Assembly: GCA_024743115.1 (NCBI GenBank)
Contig: JANSXC010000012.1
Coordinates: forward strand, 124,001-188,000
DNA from: a bacterium
GTDB taxonomy: Bacteria > Planctomycetota > UBA1135 > UBA2386
DNA: 64,000 nucleotides
Direction: 5' to 3'
A program made the position numbers and the translations under genes. Below are positions 27,692-35,968 of this stretch, in pieces. The notes beneath the pieces are model-generated. The model ran no database searches. It worked only from the letters and a program-made list of their open reading frames with translations, and was not told the origin of the DNA. Each line of letters opens with the position of its first letter. The first letter of the stretch is position 1.

Positions 27692-28168
27692 CCCGTCACG
27701 GCCAGCCCGCTGCGCCACGCTCCGGATGACTCGCGGACGGCGTGGCCGTCGCACGAACACGTTCACCTGCTCTCCGGTCGGATGGACCAGCAGGAACATC
27801 GCCCAGATCCCCCAGTCGCCGGCGGGCTCTCGAGCCCGCCACTCGCGCAGAAAACCGGTGATCGCATCTGCGTCCAGCATCCCGAACCGCGCCGCACGAT
27901 CTTGGGCCAACCCGCTGATCGCGAGCACGGAACGCTCCACCTCGCCTGGCTCACGGCCTCGAATCGCCGCGAGCGCGGCGGCCACGTAGCCGACTCGCGT
28001 CGCCTCCAGCGGCAGATAGGGGTAGTAGGACGACGGGCGGAACCGCGTCACGATCTGGCCATCGCCAAAGGCCCGTAGCCCCGCGCGCACGGCATCGACG
28101 GTGGTGGGGTGCACACAGTAGCGCTGAGGCGGCGAGAAGTAGATGCCGCCGGGAACCTCAGCCGTCAT
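27689..28168 (-). CDS. Hypothetical protein, related to downstream neighbour
   Basis: A 159-residue protein. It contains PPQRYCVHPTTVDAVRAGLRA, then SSYYPYLPLEATRVGYVAAALAAI and RFGMLDADAITGFLREW, which parallel the RyYL...A and RFGLLTAEQL...FLRHL features of the next gene. The last 20 residues are Arg-rich. Both may be divergent members of one family of unknown function. It is 29 bases upstream of the next gene and 77 bases after the sigma factor gene. Confidence 0.5.
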   Translation of the reverse strand: MTAEVPGGIYFSPPQRYCVHPTTVDAVRAGLRAFGDGQIVTRFRPSSYYPYLPLEATRVGYVAAALAAIRGREPGEVERSVLAISGLAQDRAARFGMLDADAITGFLREWRAREPAGDWGIWAMFLLVHPTGEQVNVFVRRPRRPRVIRSVAQRAGRDG

Positions 28169-28245
28169 GCCAGCACGAGCTGGCGAGTTCGAATCGAACT
28201 CGCCGTGCGGCGCCCTCGGTGGTCCACCTCGGATCGCGCGCCCGC

Positions 28246-29463
28246 CTACTCGACGAACGCCTTCAACTGGTTCAGCTTCGCCGGCTTCTTCAGCCGCGCG
28301 AGCGCTGCGTTCTGCAGTTGCCGAACGCGTTCGGGCGTGATGCTGTAGTCGACCGCGATCTCGCCGAGCGTGCGCGGCTCGTCGCCGTCGAGGCCGAAGC
28401 GGGAGCGCAGGATGTGGCGCTCGCGGTCCGGCAGGTCGGCCATCGCCTCCTCGAGCGTCGCGCCCAGGTCGCCGGGCGAGATCGATTCGGGGATCGGCTC
28501 GAGGTTGTCGTCGGGCAGCATCGAGCCGAGCGAGGCGCCTTCCTGGCCGGCGGCCTCGGCATCGAGGCTGACGGCATGGCGGCGGGACTCGAGCACCCAC
28601 TGCACCTTTTCGACGGAGATGTCGAGCTGCTCGGCGAGCTCTTCGTGCGTGAGCTCCCGCCCATCGCGCCGACCGGCTTCCTGCGCACGGCGGATCTTGC
28701 CGAGCACCTTCTGCACCCAGATCGGCACGCGCACGGTGCGCGCGTTGTTGTAGAGCATCTTGAGCACGGCCTGCTGCACCCAGAACTGGGCGTAGGTCCG
28801 GAACCGCACGTCGCGCCGCCAGTCGAAGCCATCGATCGCCTGGAACAGCGACGCGTTGCCTTCCTGGATCAGGTCCGCGGAATCGACGCCGAGCCCGCGG
28901 TAGCGGTGCACGGTGCCGAGCACGATCTGCAGCGCGCCCTCGACGTAGAGGTTGCGCAGGTCCTCGAACTGCTCGAGCAGCCCGTCGAACCAGGCGACGT
29001 CGAGCCCGCCCTTCGGCTTCCTGCCCGCGATCGCGGCGCGCATCTCCGGCGTCGGCCGGCGCACGAGCTGCGTGGCATCCTCTTCGGTGATACCGAACGC
29101 GGTCAGACCTTGGATGACCATCCGCTGCACGAACTCGTGGCGGCGGGCCATGCGGAACTCCTCTTCACGATCCATCGGCAGCAGCCGGCGGATTTCGACG
29201 GCGTAGGAGCCGCCCCGCCCGCTCCGAGCGGCAGCGCCTGCCGTCCAGTCACCACCTGCCGTTTCGGCAGCTGCCTGCAGCCGCGACGTCCGGTAACCTG
29301 CCAGATCGAGCACGGCGCGATGCTTCGTGAACTGCCTGGCAAGCCGCTTCGCCACGGCCGGGAAGCGATCGGTGTCCACGTCCAGATTGCGGTCCAAATC
29401 CTCGATGAGGATGGGACTTACAGCCTTGCGTGAGGTGCGGGAAAACAGTTTGGGGAGTGCCAT
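28246..29463 (-). CDS. Sigma-70 family RNA polymerase sigma factor, unusual
   Basis: A 405-residue sigma factor with regions 2-4. Region 2 is GTVHRYRGLGVDSADLIQEGN (2.1/2.2), FQAIDGFDWRRDVRFRTYAQFWVQQAVLKML and ARTVRVPIWVQK; region 3 follows (THEELAEQLDISVEKVQWVL); region 4 is LPDRERHILRSRFGLDGDEPRTLGEIA with helix-turn-helix SITPERVRQLQNAAL. Between the region 1.2-like segment and 2.1 is an insert of about 75 residues, and the melting residues TYATWWIRQ are TYAQFWVQQ here. It is probably a group 2/3 type factor; the main RpoD may be elsewhere. AAAGGAGG precedes the ATG. Confidence 0.9.
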   Translation of the reverse strand: MALPKLFSRTSRKAVSPILIEDLDRNLDVDTDRFPAVAKRLARQFTKHRAVLDLAGYRTSRLQAAAETAGGDWTAGAAARSGRGGSYAVEIRRLLPMDREEEFRMARRHEFVQRMVIQGLTAFGITEEDATQLVRRPTPEMRAAIAGRKPKGGLDVAWFDGLLEQFEDLRNLYVEGALQIVLGTVHRYRGLGVDSADLIQEGNASLFQAIDGFDWRRDVRFRTYAQFWVQQAVLKMLYNNARTVRVPIWVQKVLGKIRRAQEAGRRDGRELTHEELAEQLDISVEKVQWVLESRRHAVSLDAEAAGQEGASLGSMLPDDNLEPIPESISPGDLGATLEEAMADLPDRERHILRSRFGLDGDEPRTLGEIAVDYSITPERVRQLQNAALARLKKPAKLNQLKAFVE

Positions 29464-29470
29464 GTTCGGT

Positions 29471-29478
29471 CCTCCTTT
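29471..29478 (-). promoter_or_regulatory. Strong Shine-Dalgarno of the sigma factor gene
   Basis: The minus strand reads AAAGGAGG seven bases before the ATG. It is the best ribosome binding site in the window and contrasts with the many starts that have none. Confidence 0.85.
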
Positions 29479-29767
29479 CGTGGGGAGGGACAGTGATACG
29501 ACGGTTCGCTCGAAAGGAACCTTCGCGAACGCCGCTTGTCCGGATTCAACAACCGTGCCTGACTACGACCGATTCGCCCAGGTATCCGGACGAGTCGATA
29601 ACGTGGGGTCCAGCACGACCGTCACATGAGGAACTAGCGCAGGAACCCCCCGAACGTTCCCAAAATAGCCTCAATTCAGGGCCTTTTCGGACGTGGCCGC
29701 CTGCCAATTCGGCAAGAATCGGCCAGCCGTGGGACTTCGCCGCCGGCGCGGACGCCCCGCAGCAAGC
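29479..29767. other. Long 5' region upstream of the sigma factor gene
   Basis: About 290 bases without a credible gene, more AT-rich than the surroundings (for example AAAATAGCCTCAATTCAGG). Together with the strong ribosome site it suggests a long regulated leader. I found no clear riboswitch fold by eye. Confidence 0.45.
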
Positions 29768-30688
29768 CTACCTGCGGCGGAACACGAGCAGCAGCACGGC
29801 GAGCGCCAGTGCGCCGCCGCCGGCGATCAGGATCCACAGACCGCCGTCGTCGTCCTCGATCTTCGGCATGGCCTCGCCCGGCCCCGCGGACGTGGGCGTG
29901 GGATCCGCCGCTGCGGGCGTGTTGCCCACGGGCAACGGCTTGGCCGCCCCGACGGCATCGGGCACGGGTTCGTTCTTGGCCGCACCGATCGCGTCCGGCT
30001 GGTTCGCGACCGGCGCCGGCGTGCCGGCGTCGGCGACATCCGGCGGCGTGTAGCCCCCGCGCACCGCCGGGTCGAACGAGCGGCCGATCTCGACGCGCCC
30101 CATCGCGCGGTCGAGGAACGACCCGATGCTCTGCGCGCTCTTGCCGTCGAACAGGTCGAACTTCATCTCGACGACGACGGAGTGCTGTTGCCCGACCTTC
30201 GCGTCGTTCGACACGCTGATCGGCATCTCGATCGTGGCCCAGTTGTCGTAGACCGCGCGGCCGATGTAGGCCGACGCGTGACGCCCGAGTTCGGCTGGCA
30301 GAACGGTGTGGGCCCCGAGCGTGAACACGCCCTGCTGTGCGGCCGACTTGATCTCGAGCGGCGCCGGGGACGGAATCACCGCGTTCCCCTTGAGGATTGC
30401 CGTGATGACGAGCGTACCCGTCTCGCCCGGCATCAGCTTCGAGGGCCGCGTCGCGAGGTGGAAATGGCAGAAGTTCGACGCGCTGCGACGCACGCCGATC
30501 ATGTCGCGCTGCTCCTTCGTGAGCTTCGGCGGCTTGCGATCGCCGTTCAGCGGCTGGCCATCGTCTCCCAGCTCAGCCTCGCCGGCGGACTGCGGATCCT
30601 GCTGGATCGGAGCCGCCTTGCCGCCCCGTTGCTGGGCAGGAAGTGCGGCGAGCAGGCAGGAGAGCACGACGAGACTACGAACGTTCAT
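29768..30688 (-). CDS. Exported protein with C-terminal membrane anchor
   Basis: A 306-residue protein of unknown function. ATG 30688 opens a signal peptide ending LAALPAQQ. The body (about 60-215) looks like a beta-sandwich: FHLATRPSKLMPGETGTLVITAIL, LEIKSAAQQGVFTLGAHTVLPAE, ISVSNDAKVGQQHSVVVEMKF; it recalls the reductase-delivery domains of DsbD-like proteins but lacks cysteines at the usual places. An Ala/Pro/Asp-rich spacer leads to a C-terminal span (LWILIAGGGALALAVLLLVF) and RRR, the layout of an anchored surface protein. Confidence 0.65.
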   Translation of the reverse strand: MNVRSLVVLSCLLAALPAQQRGGKAAPIQQDPQSAGEAELGDDGQPLNGDRKPPKLTKEQRDMIGVRRSASNFCHFHLATRPSKLMPGETGTLVITAILKGNAVIPSPAPLEIKSAAQQGVFTLGAHTVLPAELGRHASAYIGRAVYDNWATIEMPISVSNDAKVGQQHSVVVEMKFDLFDGKSAQSIGSFLDRAMGRVEIGRSFDPAVRGGYTPPDVADAGTPAPVANQPDAIGAAKNEPVPDAVGAAKPLPVGNTPAAADPTPTSAGPGEAMPKIEDDDGGLWILIAGGGALALAVLLLVFRRR

Positions 30689-30958
30689 GGAATCGAGATC
30701 GGATATCAGGGCCGGAAAACTGGGACCGGAAGTCTGGCCCATTCGGCGAACAGGGCGACGGGCGCCGGATTCTGGATCCTGAGACCCCGGAAGTCACGCC
30801 CGGGCCTTCGACGAACCAACGCCGACGTTCTTGGCGACGTTCCCGCAGAAGTCGCAAATTCGCACTGTGAAGTTGCGCTACAGCGCATCGGGTCCTCTGC
30901 CCGCCTGTCACCCCCGCCGCCGCCGACGCCATTGAATTGGCCCCATTCCAAGGCTACT

Positions 30959-30964
30959 TATCCT
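30959..30964 (+). promoter_or_regulatory. Putative -10 element TATCCT, near-leaderless start of mrp-like gene
   Basis: TATCCT ends seven bases before ATG 30972. A possible -35 TTGGCC lies 16 bases further upstream. +1 would fall at or next to the start codon. Confidence 0.5.
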
Positions 30965-30971
30965 GCCGCCC

Positions 30972-32036
30972 ATGACAGCCCCCGCATCCGAACCCACCGA
31001 AGCCGCCGTTCTCGCCGCGCTCACCGCCGTCCGCGAGCCAGATCTCGATCGCCACCTCGTCGAGCTCGACTTCGTGAAGAACCTCGAGATCACGGGTGGG
31101 CGGGTCGCGTTCTCGATCCAGCTGGCCTCGCATTCGCCGAGCGTTCGCGCCGCGCTCCAGGCCGCGGCCGAGACCGCGGTGAAGCAGGTGCCCGGGGTCG
31201 ATTCGGTGGCGGTCACGATGACGGCCAACGTCTCGGCTTCGCGGCCCGTGCTCGGTGACAAGGGCATGATCCCGGGCGCCCGCAACGTGATTGCGGTCTC
31301 GTCGGGCAAGGGCGGCGTCGGCAAGTCGACCGTCGCGGTCAACCTCGCGTGCGCGCTGCACCGCGCGGGCGCCAAGGTCGGCATCCTCGACGCCGACGTC
31401 TACGGCCCCAACGTGCCGCTGATGCTCGGCGCAACGGGCCAGCCCAAGACGGCGGGCAAGCGCATCATCCCGCTCGAGGCGCACGGCCTGCAGTTGATGT
31501 CGATGGCGCTGCTCGTCGAAGAGGACCGACCGGTCATCTGGCGCGGCCCGATGCTGCACTCGGCGATGCGCCAGTTCCTCACCGAGGTGGACTGGCAAGG
31601 CCTCGACTACCTCGTCGTCGACCTGCCGCCGGGCACTGGCGACGCACAGCTGTCGCTCAGTCAACAGGCCCACCTTACGGGCGCGATCATCGTCACGACG
31701 CCGCAGGACGTGTCGGTGCTCGACGTGAAGAAGGCGATCCGCATGTTCCAGCAGGTGCAGGTGCCGATCCTCGGCGTCGTCGAGAACATGGCGTGGTTCA
31801 CCCCACCGGGCCAGGCCGAGCGCTACCACCTGTTCGGCGAGGGCGGTGGCCAGCGGATCGAATCGGAGTTCCAGGTGCCGCTGCTCGGCCAGGTTCCGAT
31901 CGAGATCGACGTCCGCGAAGGTGGCGATCGCGGTACTCCTGTGGTTCTCTCGCATCCCGAGTCGGGTGCCGCCGGTGCCCTGATCGATGTCGCCGACCGC
32001 GTCATGCGCCGCGTGACGAAACTCAACGCGGAATAG
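30972..32036 (+). CDS. apbC: Mrp/ApbC-family Fe-S carrier ATPase
   Basis: A 354-residue P-loop ATPase that carries Fe-S clusters to apoproteins. An N-terminal MIP18-like domain (VLAALTAVREPDLDRHLVEL) is joined to the ATPase: SSGKGGVGKSTVAVNLACAL, GILDADVYGPNVPLMLG, and LDYLVVDLPPGTGDAQLSLSQ. The CxxC that binds the cluster in E. coli ApbC is not present: the segment is VVENMAWFTPPGQAERYHLFGEGGG, a form without Cys known from cyanobacterial and other homologs. A small Cys-containing protein gene and thioredoxin follow on the same strand. Confidence 0.93.
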   Translation: MTAPASEPTEAAVLAALTAVREPDLDRHLVELDFVKNLEITGGRVAFSIQLASHSPSVRAALQAAAETAVKQVPGVDSVAVTMTANVSASRPVLGDKGMIPGARNVIAVSSGKGGVGKSTVAVNLACALHRAGAKVGILDADVYGPNVPLMLGATGQPKTAGKRIIPLEAHGLQLMSMALLVEEDRPVIWRGPMLHSAMRQFLTEVDWQGLDYLVVDLPPGTGDAQLSLSQQAHLTGAIIVTTPQDVSVLDVKKAIRMFQQVQVPILGVVENMAWFTPPGQAERYHLFGEGGGQRIESEFQVPLLGQVPIEIDVREGGDRGTPVVLSHPESGAAGALIDVADRVMRRVTKLNAE

Positions 32037-32153
32037 CGCCGCGCGACCGGACCCGCCGCGCGCTCCTCCAGCTCCGACCCCTCACTCCTCTCCCCGCCGG
32101 GAACCCCTCCCCGCATCCTCGCCCGAGCGATCTGACCGTCGAGCCAGGCAACA

Positions 32154-32381
32154 ATGAACGACAACCAGCAGAAGCGGACCGCAGCGCACTTCACACCACA
32201 GACCACGATGCTCGAAGCCCTGACGGCCGACCCGTCGCTCGGCATGGTGCTCATGCGCGACTTCCATCTCGGCGGCTGCAGCAGCTGCACCTTCGATCCC
32301 CACGACTCGATCGACACCGTGGCTTCGCAGAACGGCATCCCGACGGACCGCCTGCTCGCTGCGCTCAACCGTCACGGCTGA
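32154..32381 (+). CDS. DUF1858/ScdA-N-like small redox protein
   Basis: A 75-residue protein of the DUF1858 type, often found near hybrid-cluster or Fe-S proteins. TTMLEALTADPSLGMVLMRD leads to FHLGGCSSCTFDPHDSIDTVA and ALNRHG. The GCSSC pair is the likely redox or metal site. It stands 117 bases after the Mrp-like gene, whose own CxxC is missing, and before thioredoxin; a shared role in Fe-S or thiol chemistry is inferred. No strong ribosome site is seen. Confidence 0.75.
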   Translation: MNDNQQKRTAAHFTPQTTMLEALTADPSLGMVLMRDFHLGGCSSCTFDPHDSIDTVASQNGIPTDRLLAALNRHG

Positions 32382-32458
32382 CACGAGCGTGAGACATCAC
32401 GCCGCCGCACCGCCATCGCTATCAACCTAACCACTTGGATTTCCAGGATCTTCGACTC

Positions 32459-32487
32459 GCGAAAGCGTGTAGTAGGTCCGCTTTCGC
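32459..32487 (+). promoter_or_regulatory. Inverted repeat upstream of thioredoxin gene
   Basis: GCGAAAGCG (32459-32467) pairs with CGCTTTCGC (32479-32487) around an 11-base loop. It lies in the 212-base gap between the DUF1858-like gene and trxA and could end the first unit or regulate the second. There is no T-run. Confidence 0.35.
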
Positions 32488-32593
32488 CGCCTCGGCGGCC
32501 CCCGATTTGCTAGTTCGCCGCGCGCTTGCGTCCCCCGTGGCCGCTCTCAACAATGCAAGTGGCATAACCCCAGGCGATCCGCCCGAACGACAC

Positions 32594-32914
32594 ATGGTCA
32601 ACGAACTCACCGACAACAACTTCCAGGACACCCTGCAACAGGCCAGCGTGCCCGTGCTCGTCGACTTCTCGGCCAGCTGGTGCGGCCCGTGCAAGGCCCT
32701 CGCGCCGACGATCGACAAGGTCGCCGCGGACTACGAAGGGCGCATGGAGGTCTACAAGCTCGACATCGACAACGCGGCGAACACGGCCGCGAGCCTCGGC
32801 ATCATGAGCGTGCCGACCTGCGTCTTCTTCAAGGACGGCAAGGAAGTCGAGCGCTTCACCGGCAACGCCGACCTCCGCACGGTCACGGGTCACGTCGACC
32901 GCGTGCTGTCCTGA
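32594..32914 (+). CDS. trxA: Thioredoxin
   Basis: A 106-residue classical thioredoxin. It has WCGPCK with Trp29, Cys30 and Cys33, DFSASWCGPC before it, the buried lysine/aspartate of KLDIDNA, and cis-proline in IMSVPTCVFFKDGKEV. It reduces cytoplasmic disulfides. ATG 32594 gives the standard start (MVNELTDNNFQDTL); the open frame upstream is not homologous. No Shine-Dalgarno is evident. Confidence 0.95.
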   Translation: MVNELTDNNFQDTLQQASVPVLVDFSASWCGPCKALAPTIDKVAADYEGRMEVYKLDIDNAANTAASLGIMSVPTCVFFKDGKEVERFTGNADLRTVTGHVDRVLS

Positions 32915-32922
32915 GCCGCGAG

Positions 32923-33345
32923 CTACGCTCCCGCGCCACCCGCCGGTGGCGCGTCCGTCGGCGCGCCATCGCGACGCCGGCGCAGCCGGCGCAGGTTGGG
33001 CCACAGCAGCGCCAGCCCCAGCGGCACGGTGACCGCCGCCACCAGCCAGCGCGAACGCGCCGGCTGCACCCGCAGAGCGGCGAGCATCAACAGCCCGTCG
33101 TCGTCCAGGCGGACAACGTGCTCACCAGCCACGGCCGGCACGAATTCGAGCTGCCCCGCGGCGTCGGTCGTGCCGAGATCCTGTGGGCTGCCGTCCGGCA
33201 GCTGCAACTCGATCGCCCGGGCGGACAGCGGCTGACCGCTGCGCTCGGCGCGGATTGTCACGGTCTCGCCGACCGCGATCCGTTTGGGCTCGATGTGGAG
33301 CTGCGGCGCGGTCAGGGCCAGGGTCAGCGACGAGGCAAGAATCAC
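32923..33345 (-). CDS. Small exported Ig-like protein with C-terminal anchor
   Basis: A 140-residue protein. It starts at GTG 33345 with a short signal-like stretch (VILASSLTLALTAPQ), followed by an Ig-like domain (LHIEPKRIAVGETVTIRAER; LPDGSPQDLGTTDAAGQLEF), a C-terminal span (WLVAAVTVPLGLALLWP) and a basic tail (LRRLRRRRDG). The function is unknown. It is divergent from lipB, with 16 bases between the start codons. Confidence 0.55.
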   Translation of the reverse strand: MILASSLTLALTAPQLHIEPKRIAVGETVTIRAERSGQPLSARAIELQLPDGSPQDLGTTDAAGQLEFVPAVAGEHVVRLDDDGLLMLAALRVQPARSRWLVAAVTVPLGLALLWPNLRRLRRRRDGAPTDAPPAGGAGA

Positions 33346-33361
33346 GGCCGGTAGTCTGTCG

Positions 33362-34021
33362 ATGCAGCCCTTCGAAGTCGAGGATCTCGGTCGTGCCGCC
33401 TATGGACCCGTGCTGATCCGGATGCGCGAACTGCACGAACGCGTGCAGCGCGGCGAGGCCCCGGGGCGGATCCTGCTCGTCGAGCACGAGCCCGTCTACA
33501 CGGCAGGCCGGCGAACCCCGGCAGCGGATCTCGCGCCCGAGGGCGTGACCAGTGACCCTGGCGACCCGCCGGTCGAGATCGTGCCGATCGAACGCGGCGG
33601 ACAGATCACCTACCACGGCCCCGGCCAGCTCGTGGTCTACCCGATCGTGCCCCTGCCGCGCCGAGACGTGCGCGACTGGCTGCGGCGCCTCGAGGCGTTC
33701 GGAGTCGCGTTCGCGGCCGAGTTCGGGCTGGCGGCCACGCCGTCGGTCGACGGCACCGGGGTGTTCGTAGGTACCCGCAAATTCGCCTCGATCGGCGTCG
33801 CGCTGAAGCGCTGGGTCAACCTGCACGGCATCTCGCTCAACATCGCGATGGACCGCGCGCCGTGGCGCCGGGTGCAGCCGTGCGGCCTCGATCCCGAGGT
33901 CATGACCGACCTCAGCGCGGTGCTCGGCCGCGCCGTGACGATGGCCGAGGCGAGGGCCACGGCGCGCGCGGTGCTGCCGGGACTCACGGACACGAGCGCC
34001 GAGGCCACCGATCGGCTATGA
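33362..34021 (+). CDS. lipB: Lipoate-protein ligase B (octanoyltransferase)
   Basis: A 219-residue enzyme that moves octanoyl from acyl carrier protein to lipoyl domains, first step of lipoate synthesis. The family signatures are clear: RGGQITYHGPGQLVVYPI, the catalytic Lys140 in KFASIGVALKRWVNLHG, and the acyl-accepting Cys174 in PCGLDPEVMTDL. TAGTCT lies four bases before the ATG. lipA is not seen in the window. Confidence 0.95.
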   Translation: MQPFEVEDLGRAAYGPVLIRMRELHERVQRGEAPGRILLVEHEPVYTAGRRTPAADLAPEGVTSDPGDPPVEIVPIERGGQITYHGPGQLVVYPIVPLPRRDVRDWLRRLEAFGVAFAAEFGLAATPSVDGTGVFVGTRKFASIGVALKRWVNLHGISLNIAMDRAPWRRVQPCGLDPEVMTDLSAVLGRAVTMAEARATARAVLPGLTDTSAEATDRL

Positions 34022-34031
34022 ACTGACGCCG

Positions 34032-35705
34032 ATGTCGGGCACCGTCGAACTCGATCCGAACGGCACCCACCTGCTCATCCGCTTCCCATATCGCGAGGAC
34101 CTCGTCGCGCTCGTGAAGGAGCTGCCGGGGCGGCGCTGGGATCCACGCAACAAGACGTGGAAGGTGCCCGCGGCGCAGATCGAACGGGTCTACGCGACGT
34201 TCGCGACGCACCTGTTCGAGTTTGCGCCCGAAGCGTCGGGCCTGCTCGCCGGCACACTCGGGACGGCGCCTTCGGGTGACGACGACGATGGCGCGGACGA
34301 CAGCGACGGCAACGGTGACGCGAAGGCGAAGACCGGCAAGGGCAAGCCCGGCCAGCTACCGCTCGGCCTCGACGACGATGCCCCCCCCGAGGCGATGACC
34401 ATCTCGGCGCTCAACCGCAAGGTGCAGGGCGGCGTCCGCGATCTGTTCCCCGACACGTTCTGGGTCATCGGCGAAGTGGTCGGCTACGACAAGACCGCCG
34501 AACGCGAGCACCGTTTCTTCCAGCTCGCGGAGAAGGGGCAGCGGCAGGCGCGCGCGGTCGCAACCGTCGAGACCGCGCTGTTCGGCCGCACCGCGTCGTG
34601 GCTGCTGCCGAAGCTCGCCGAGGGCCAGGCCCCGCTCACACTGCGCGACGGCATCGAGATCCGCGCGCTCGTGCGCGCCGACTTCTACCCGGCCGCGGGG
34701 CGCTTCCAGGTCATCGTCGAGGGCATCGATCCGACGCACACGCTCGGCAAGCTCGCGTTGACGCGCGAGCAGATCCTCGCGGAACTCCGCGAGGCCGGAC
34801 TGCTGCACAAGAATCGCGGCCTGCCGTTCCCCGTGCCCGCGACGCGCATCGGCGTGCTCGCGAGCCCGGACTCCGACGGCTTCCACGACTTCTGCCAGCA
34901 GCTCGAGAAGTCGGGCTGCGGCTTCGACGTCACGCTCGTGCCGATCAAGACCCAGGGCGTCGGGCTCAAGCCGAGCCTGATGCAGGGACTGGCCTGGTTT
35001 GCCGAGCGCAGTCCGCAGTTCGACGTGCTCTGCGTGCTGCGCGGCGGCGGTTCGCGCACGGACCTCGCGTGGTTCGACGACCGCGAGATCGCGCTCGCGG
35101 TCGCCAAGCATCCGCTCAAGGTGCTGGTCGGCATCGGTCATCAACGCGATCAGTCGGTGCTCGATGCGATCGCCCACAGCGAGAAAACGCCGACCGCGGT
35201 CGCCGCGCTGCTCGTCGAGTGCCTGCGGGGCGTGCGCGCGGACGTGCACGACCGCGCGACGCGGCTCCGCGACGCTGTCGCGGATCTACTGGCCGACCTG
35301 CGCACCGACTTCCGCGATTCCGCCGAACGGCTGCAGCGCGCCGCGATCTATCGGGTTCGTGATCAGCGCCACGCGCTGCACGGCAGCGGGCGCGAACTCG
35401 AGGCCGCGGTCACGCTGCGCCTCGCGAACGAACGGAACCGGCTCACGGCGGCGGCGACGCGCGTGCGCACGGGCAGCGACCGCACGCTCGAGCGCGCCGC
35501 GATGCAGCTCGAGTCCCGCAGCCAGCGCCACCGGCTGCTCGACCCGCGCCGCGTCCTCGAACGCGGCTACGCGCTCGCGCGCGACGCGTCGGGCAAGGTG
35601 CTACCCGACGCCGAATCGCTCGCGCCGGACAGCAAGCTCGTCGTGCAGTTCCGCGACGGCCGCGTCACCACGCGCGTCGAAGACGTGCAGAGAGAATCCC
35701 CATGA
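34032..35705 (+). CDS. xseA: Exonuclease VII large subunit with N-terminal HARP-like domain
   Basis: A 557-residue protein. Residues about 120-550 are XseA: OB-fold (ISALNRKVQGGVRDLFPDTF, WVIGEVVGYDK), the catalytic domain (FPVPATRIGVLASPDSDGFHDF; VLCVLRGGGSRTDLAWFDD; GIGHQRDQSVLDAIAH; KTPTAVAALLVE) and a long coiled coil ending in LLDPRRVLERGYALARD. Residues about 8-55 (LLIRFPYREDLVALVKELPG, then RRWDPRNKTWKVP) match the HARP domain that precedes SMARCAL1-type helicases. An Asp-rich linker (80-110) joins the two. The usual XseA is near 400-450 residues. xseB overlaps by four bases. Confidence 0.92.
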   Translation: MSGTVELDPNGTHLLIRFPYREDLVALVKELPGRRWDPRNKTWKVPAAQIERVYATFATHLFEFAPEASGLLAGTLGTAPSGDDDDGADDSDGNGDAKAKTGKGKPGQLPLGLDDDAPPEAMTISALNRKVQGGVRDLFPDTFWVIGEVVGYDKTAEREHRFFQLAEKGQRQARAVATVETALFGRTASWLLPKLAEGQAPLTLRDGIEIRALVRADFYPAAGRFQVIVEGIDPTHTLGKLALTREQILAELREAGLLHKNRGLPFPVPATRIGVLASPDSDGFHDFCQQLEKSGCGFDVTLVPIKTQGVGLKPSLMQGLAWFAERSPQFDVLCVLRGGGSRTDLAWFDDREIALAVAKHPLKVLVGIGHQRDQSVLDAIAHSEKTPTAVAALLVECLRGVRADVHDRATRLRDAVADLLADLRTDFRDSAERLQRAAIYRVRDQRHALHGSGRELEAAVTLRLANERNRLTAAATRVRTGSDRTLERAAMQLESRSQRHRLLDPRRVLERGYALARDASGKVLPDAESLAPDSKLVVQFRDGRVTTRVEDVQRESP

Positions 35706-35968
35706 CCGAGAAGAAGACCAAGAAGGCCAAGACCCCGAGCTACTCGGAGGCCACCTCCGAACTCGACGACATCCTGCGCGAGATCGAATCGGGCACGATC
35801 GATCTCGACGTGTTATCCGACAAGGTCGAGCGCGCGGCGGGATTGCTGGCGGTATGCCGTGAAAAGCTCGCCGCGACCGAGACCAAGGTGAAGAAGGTCG
35901 TCGACGACATGGCCGCCGCGATGGACGGTGAGGACGCAGCCGGTGAAGCCGAAGGGGACGCGCAGTGA
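35702..35968 (+). CDS. xseB: Exonuclease VII small subunit
   Basis: An 88-residue helical protein that wraps the coiled coil of XseA and is needed for nuclease activity on single-stranded DNA. Core: YSEATSELDDILREIESGTI, then LDVLSDKVERAAGLLAVCREKL. The Lys-rich N-terminus and acidic C-terminus are typical. It overlaps xseA (ATGA) and the next gene (GTGA), so three genes are translationally coupled. Confidence 0.95.
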   Translation: MTEKKTKKAKTPSYSEATSELDDILREIESGTIDLDVLSDKVERAAGLLAVCREKLAATETKVKKVVDDMAAAMDGEDAAGEAEGDAQ

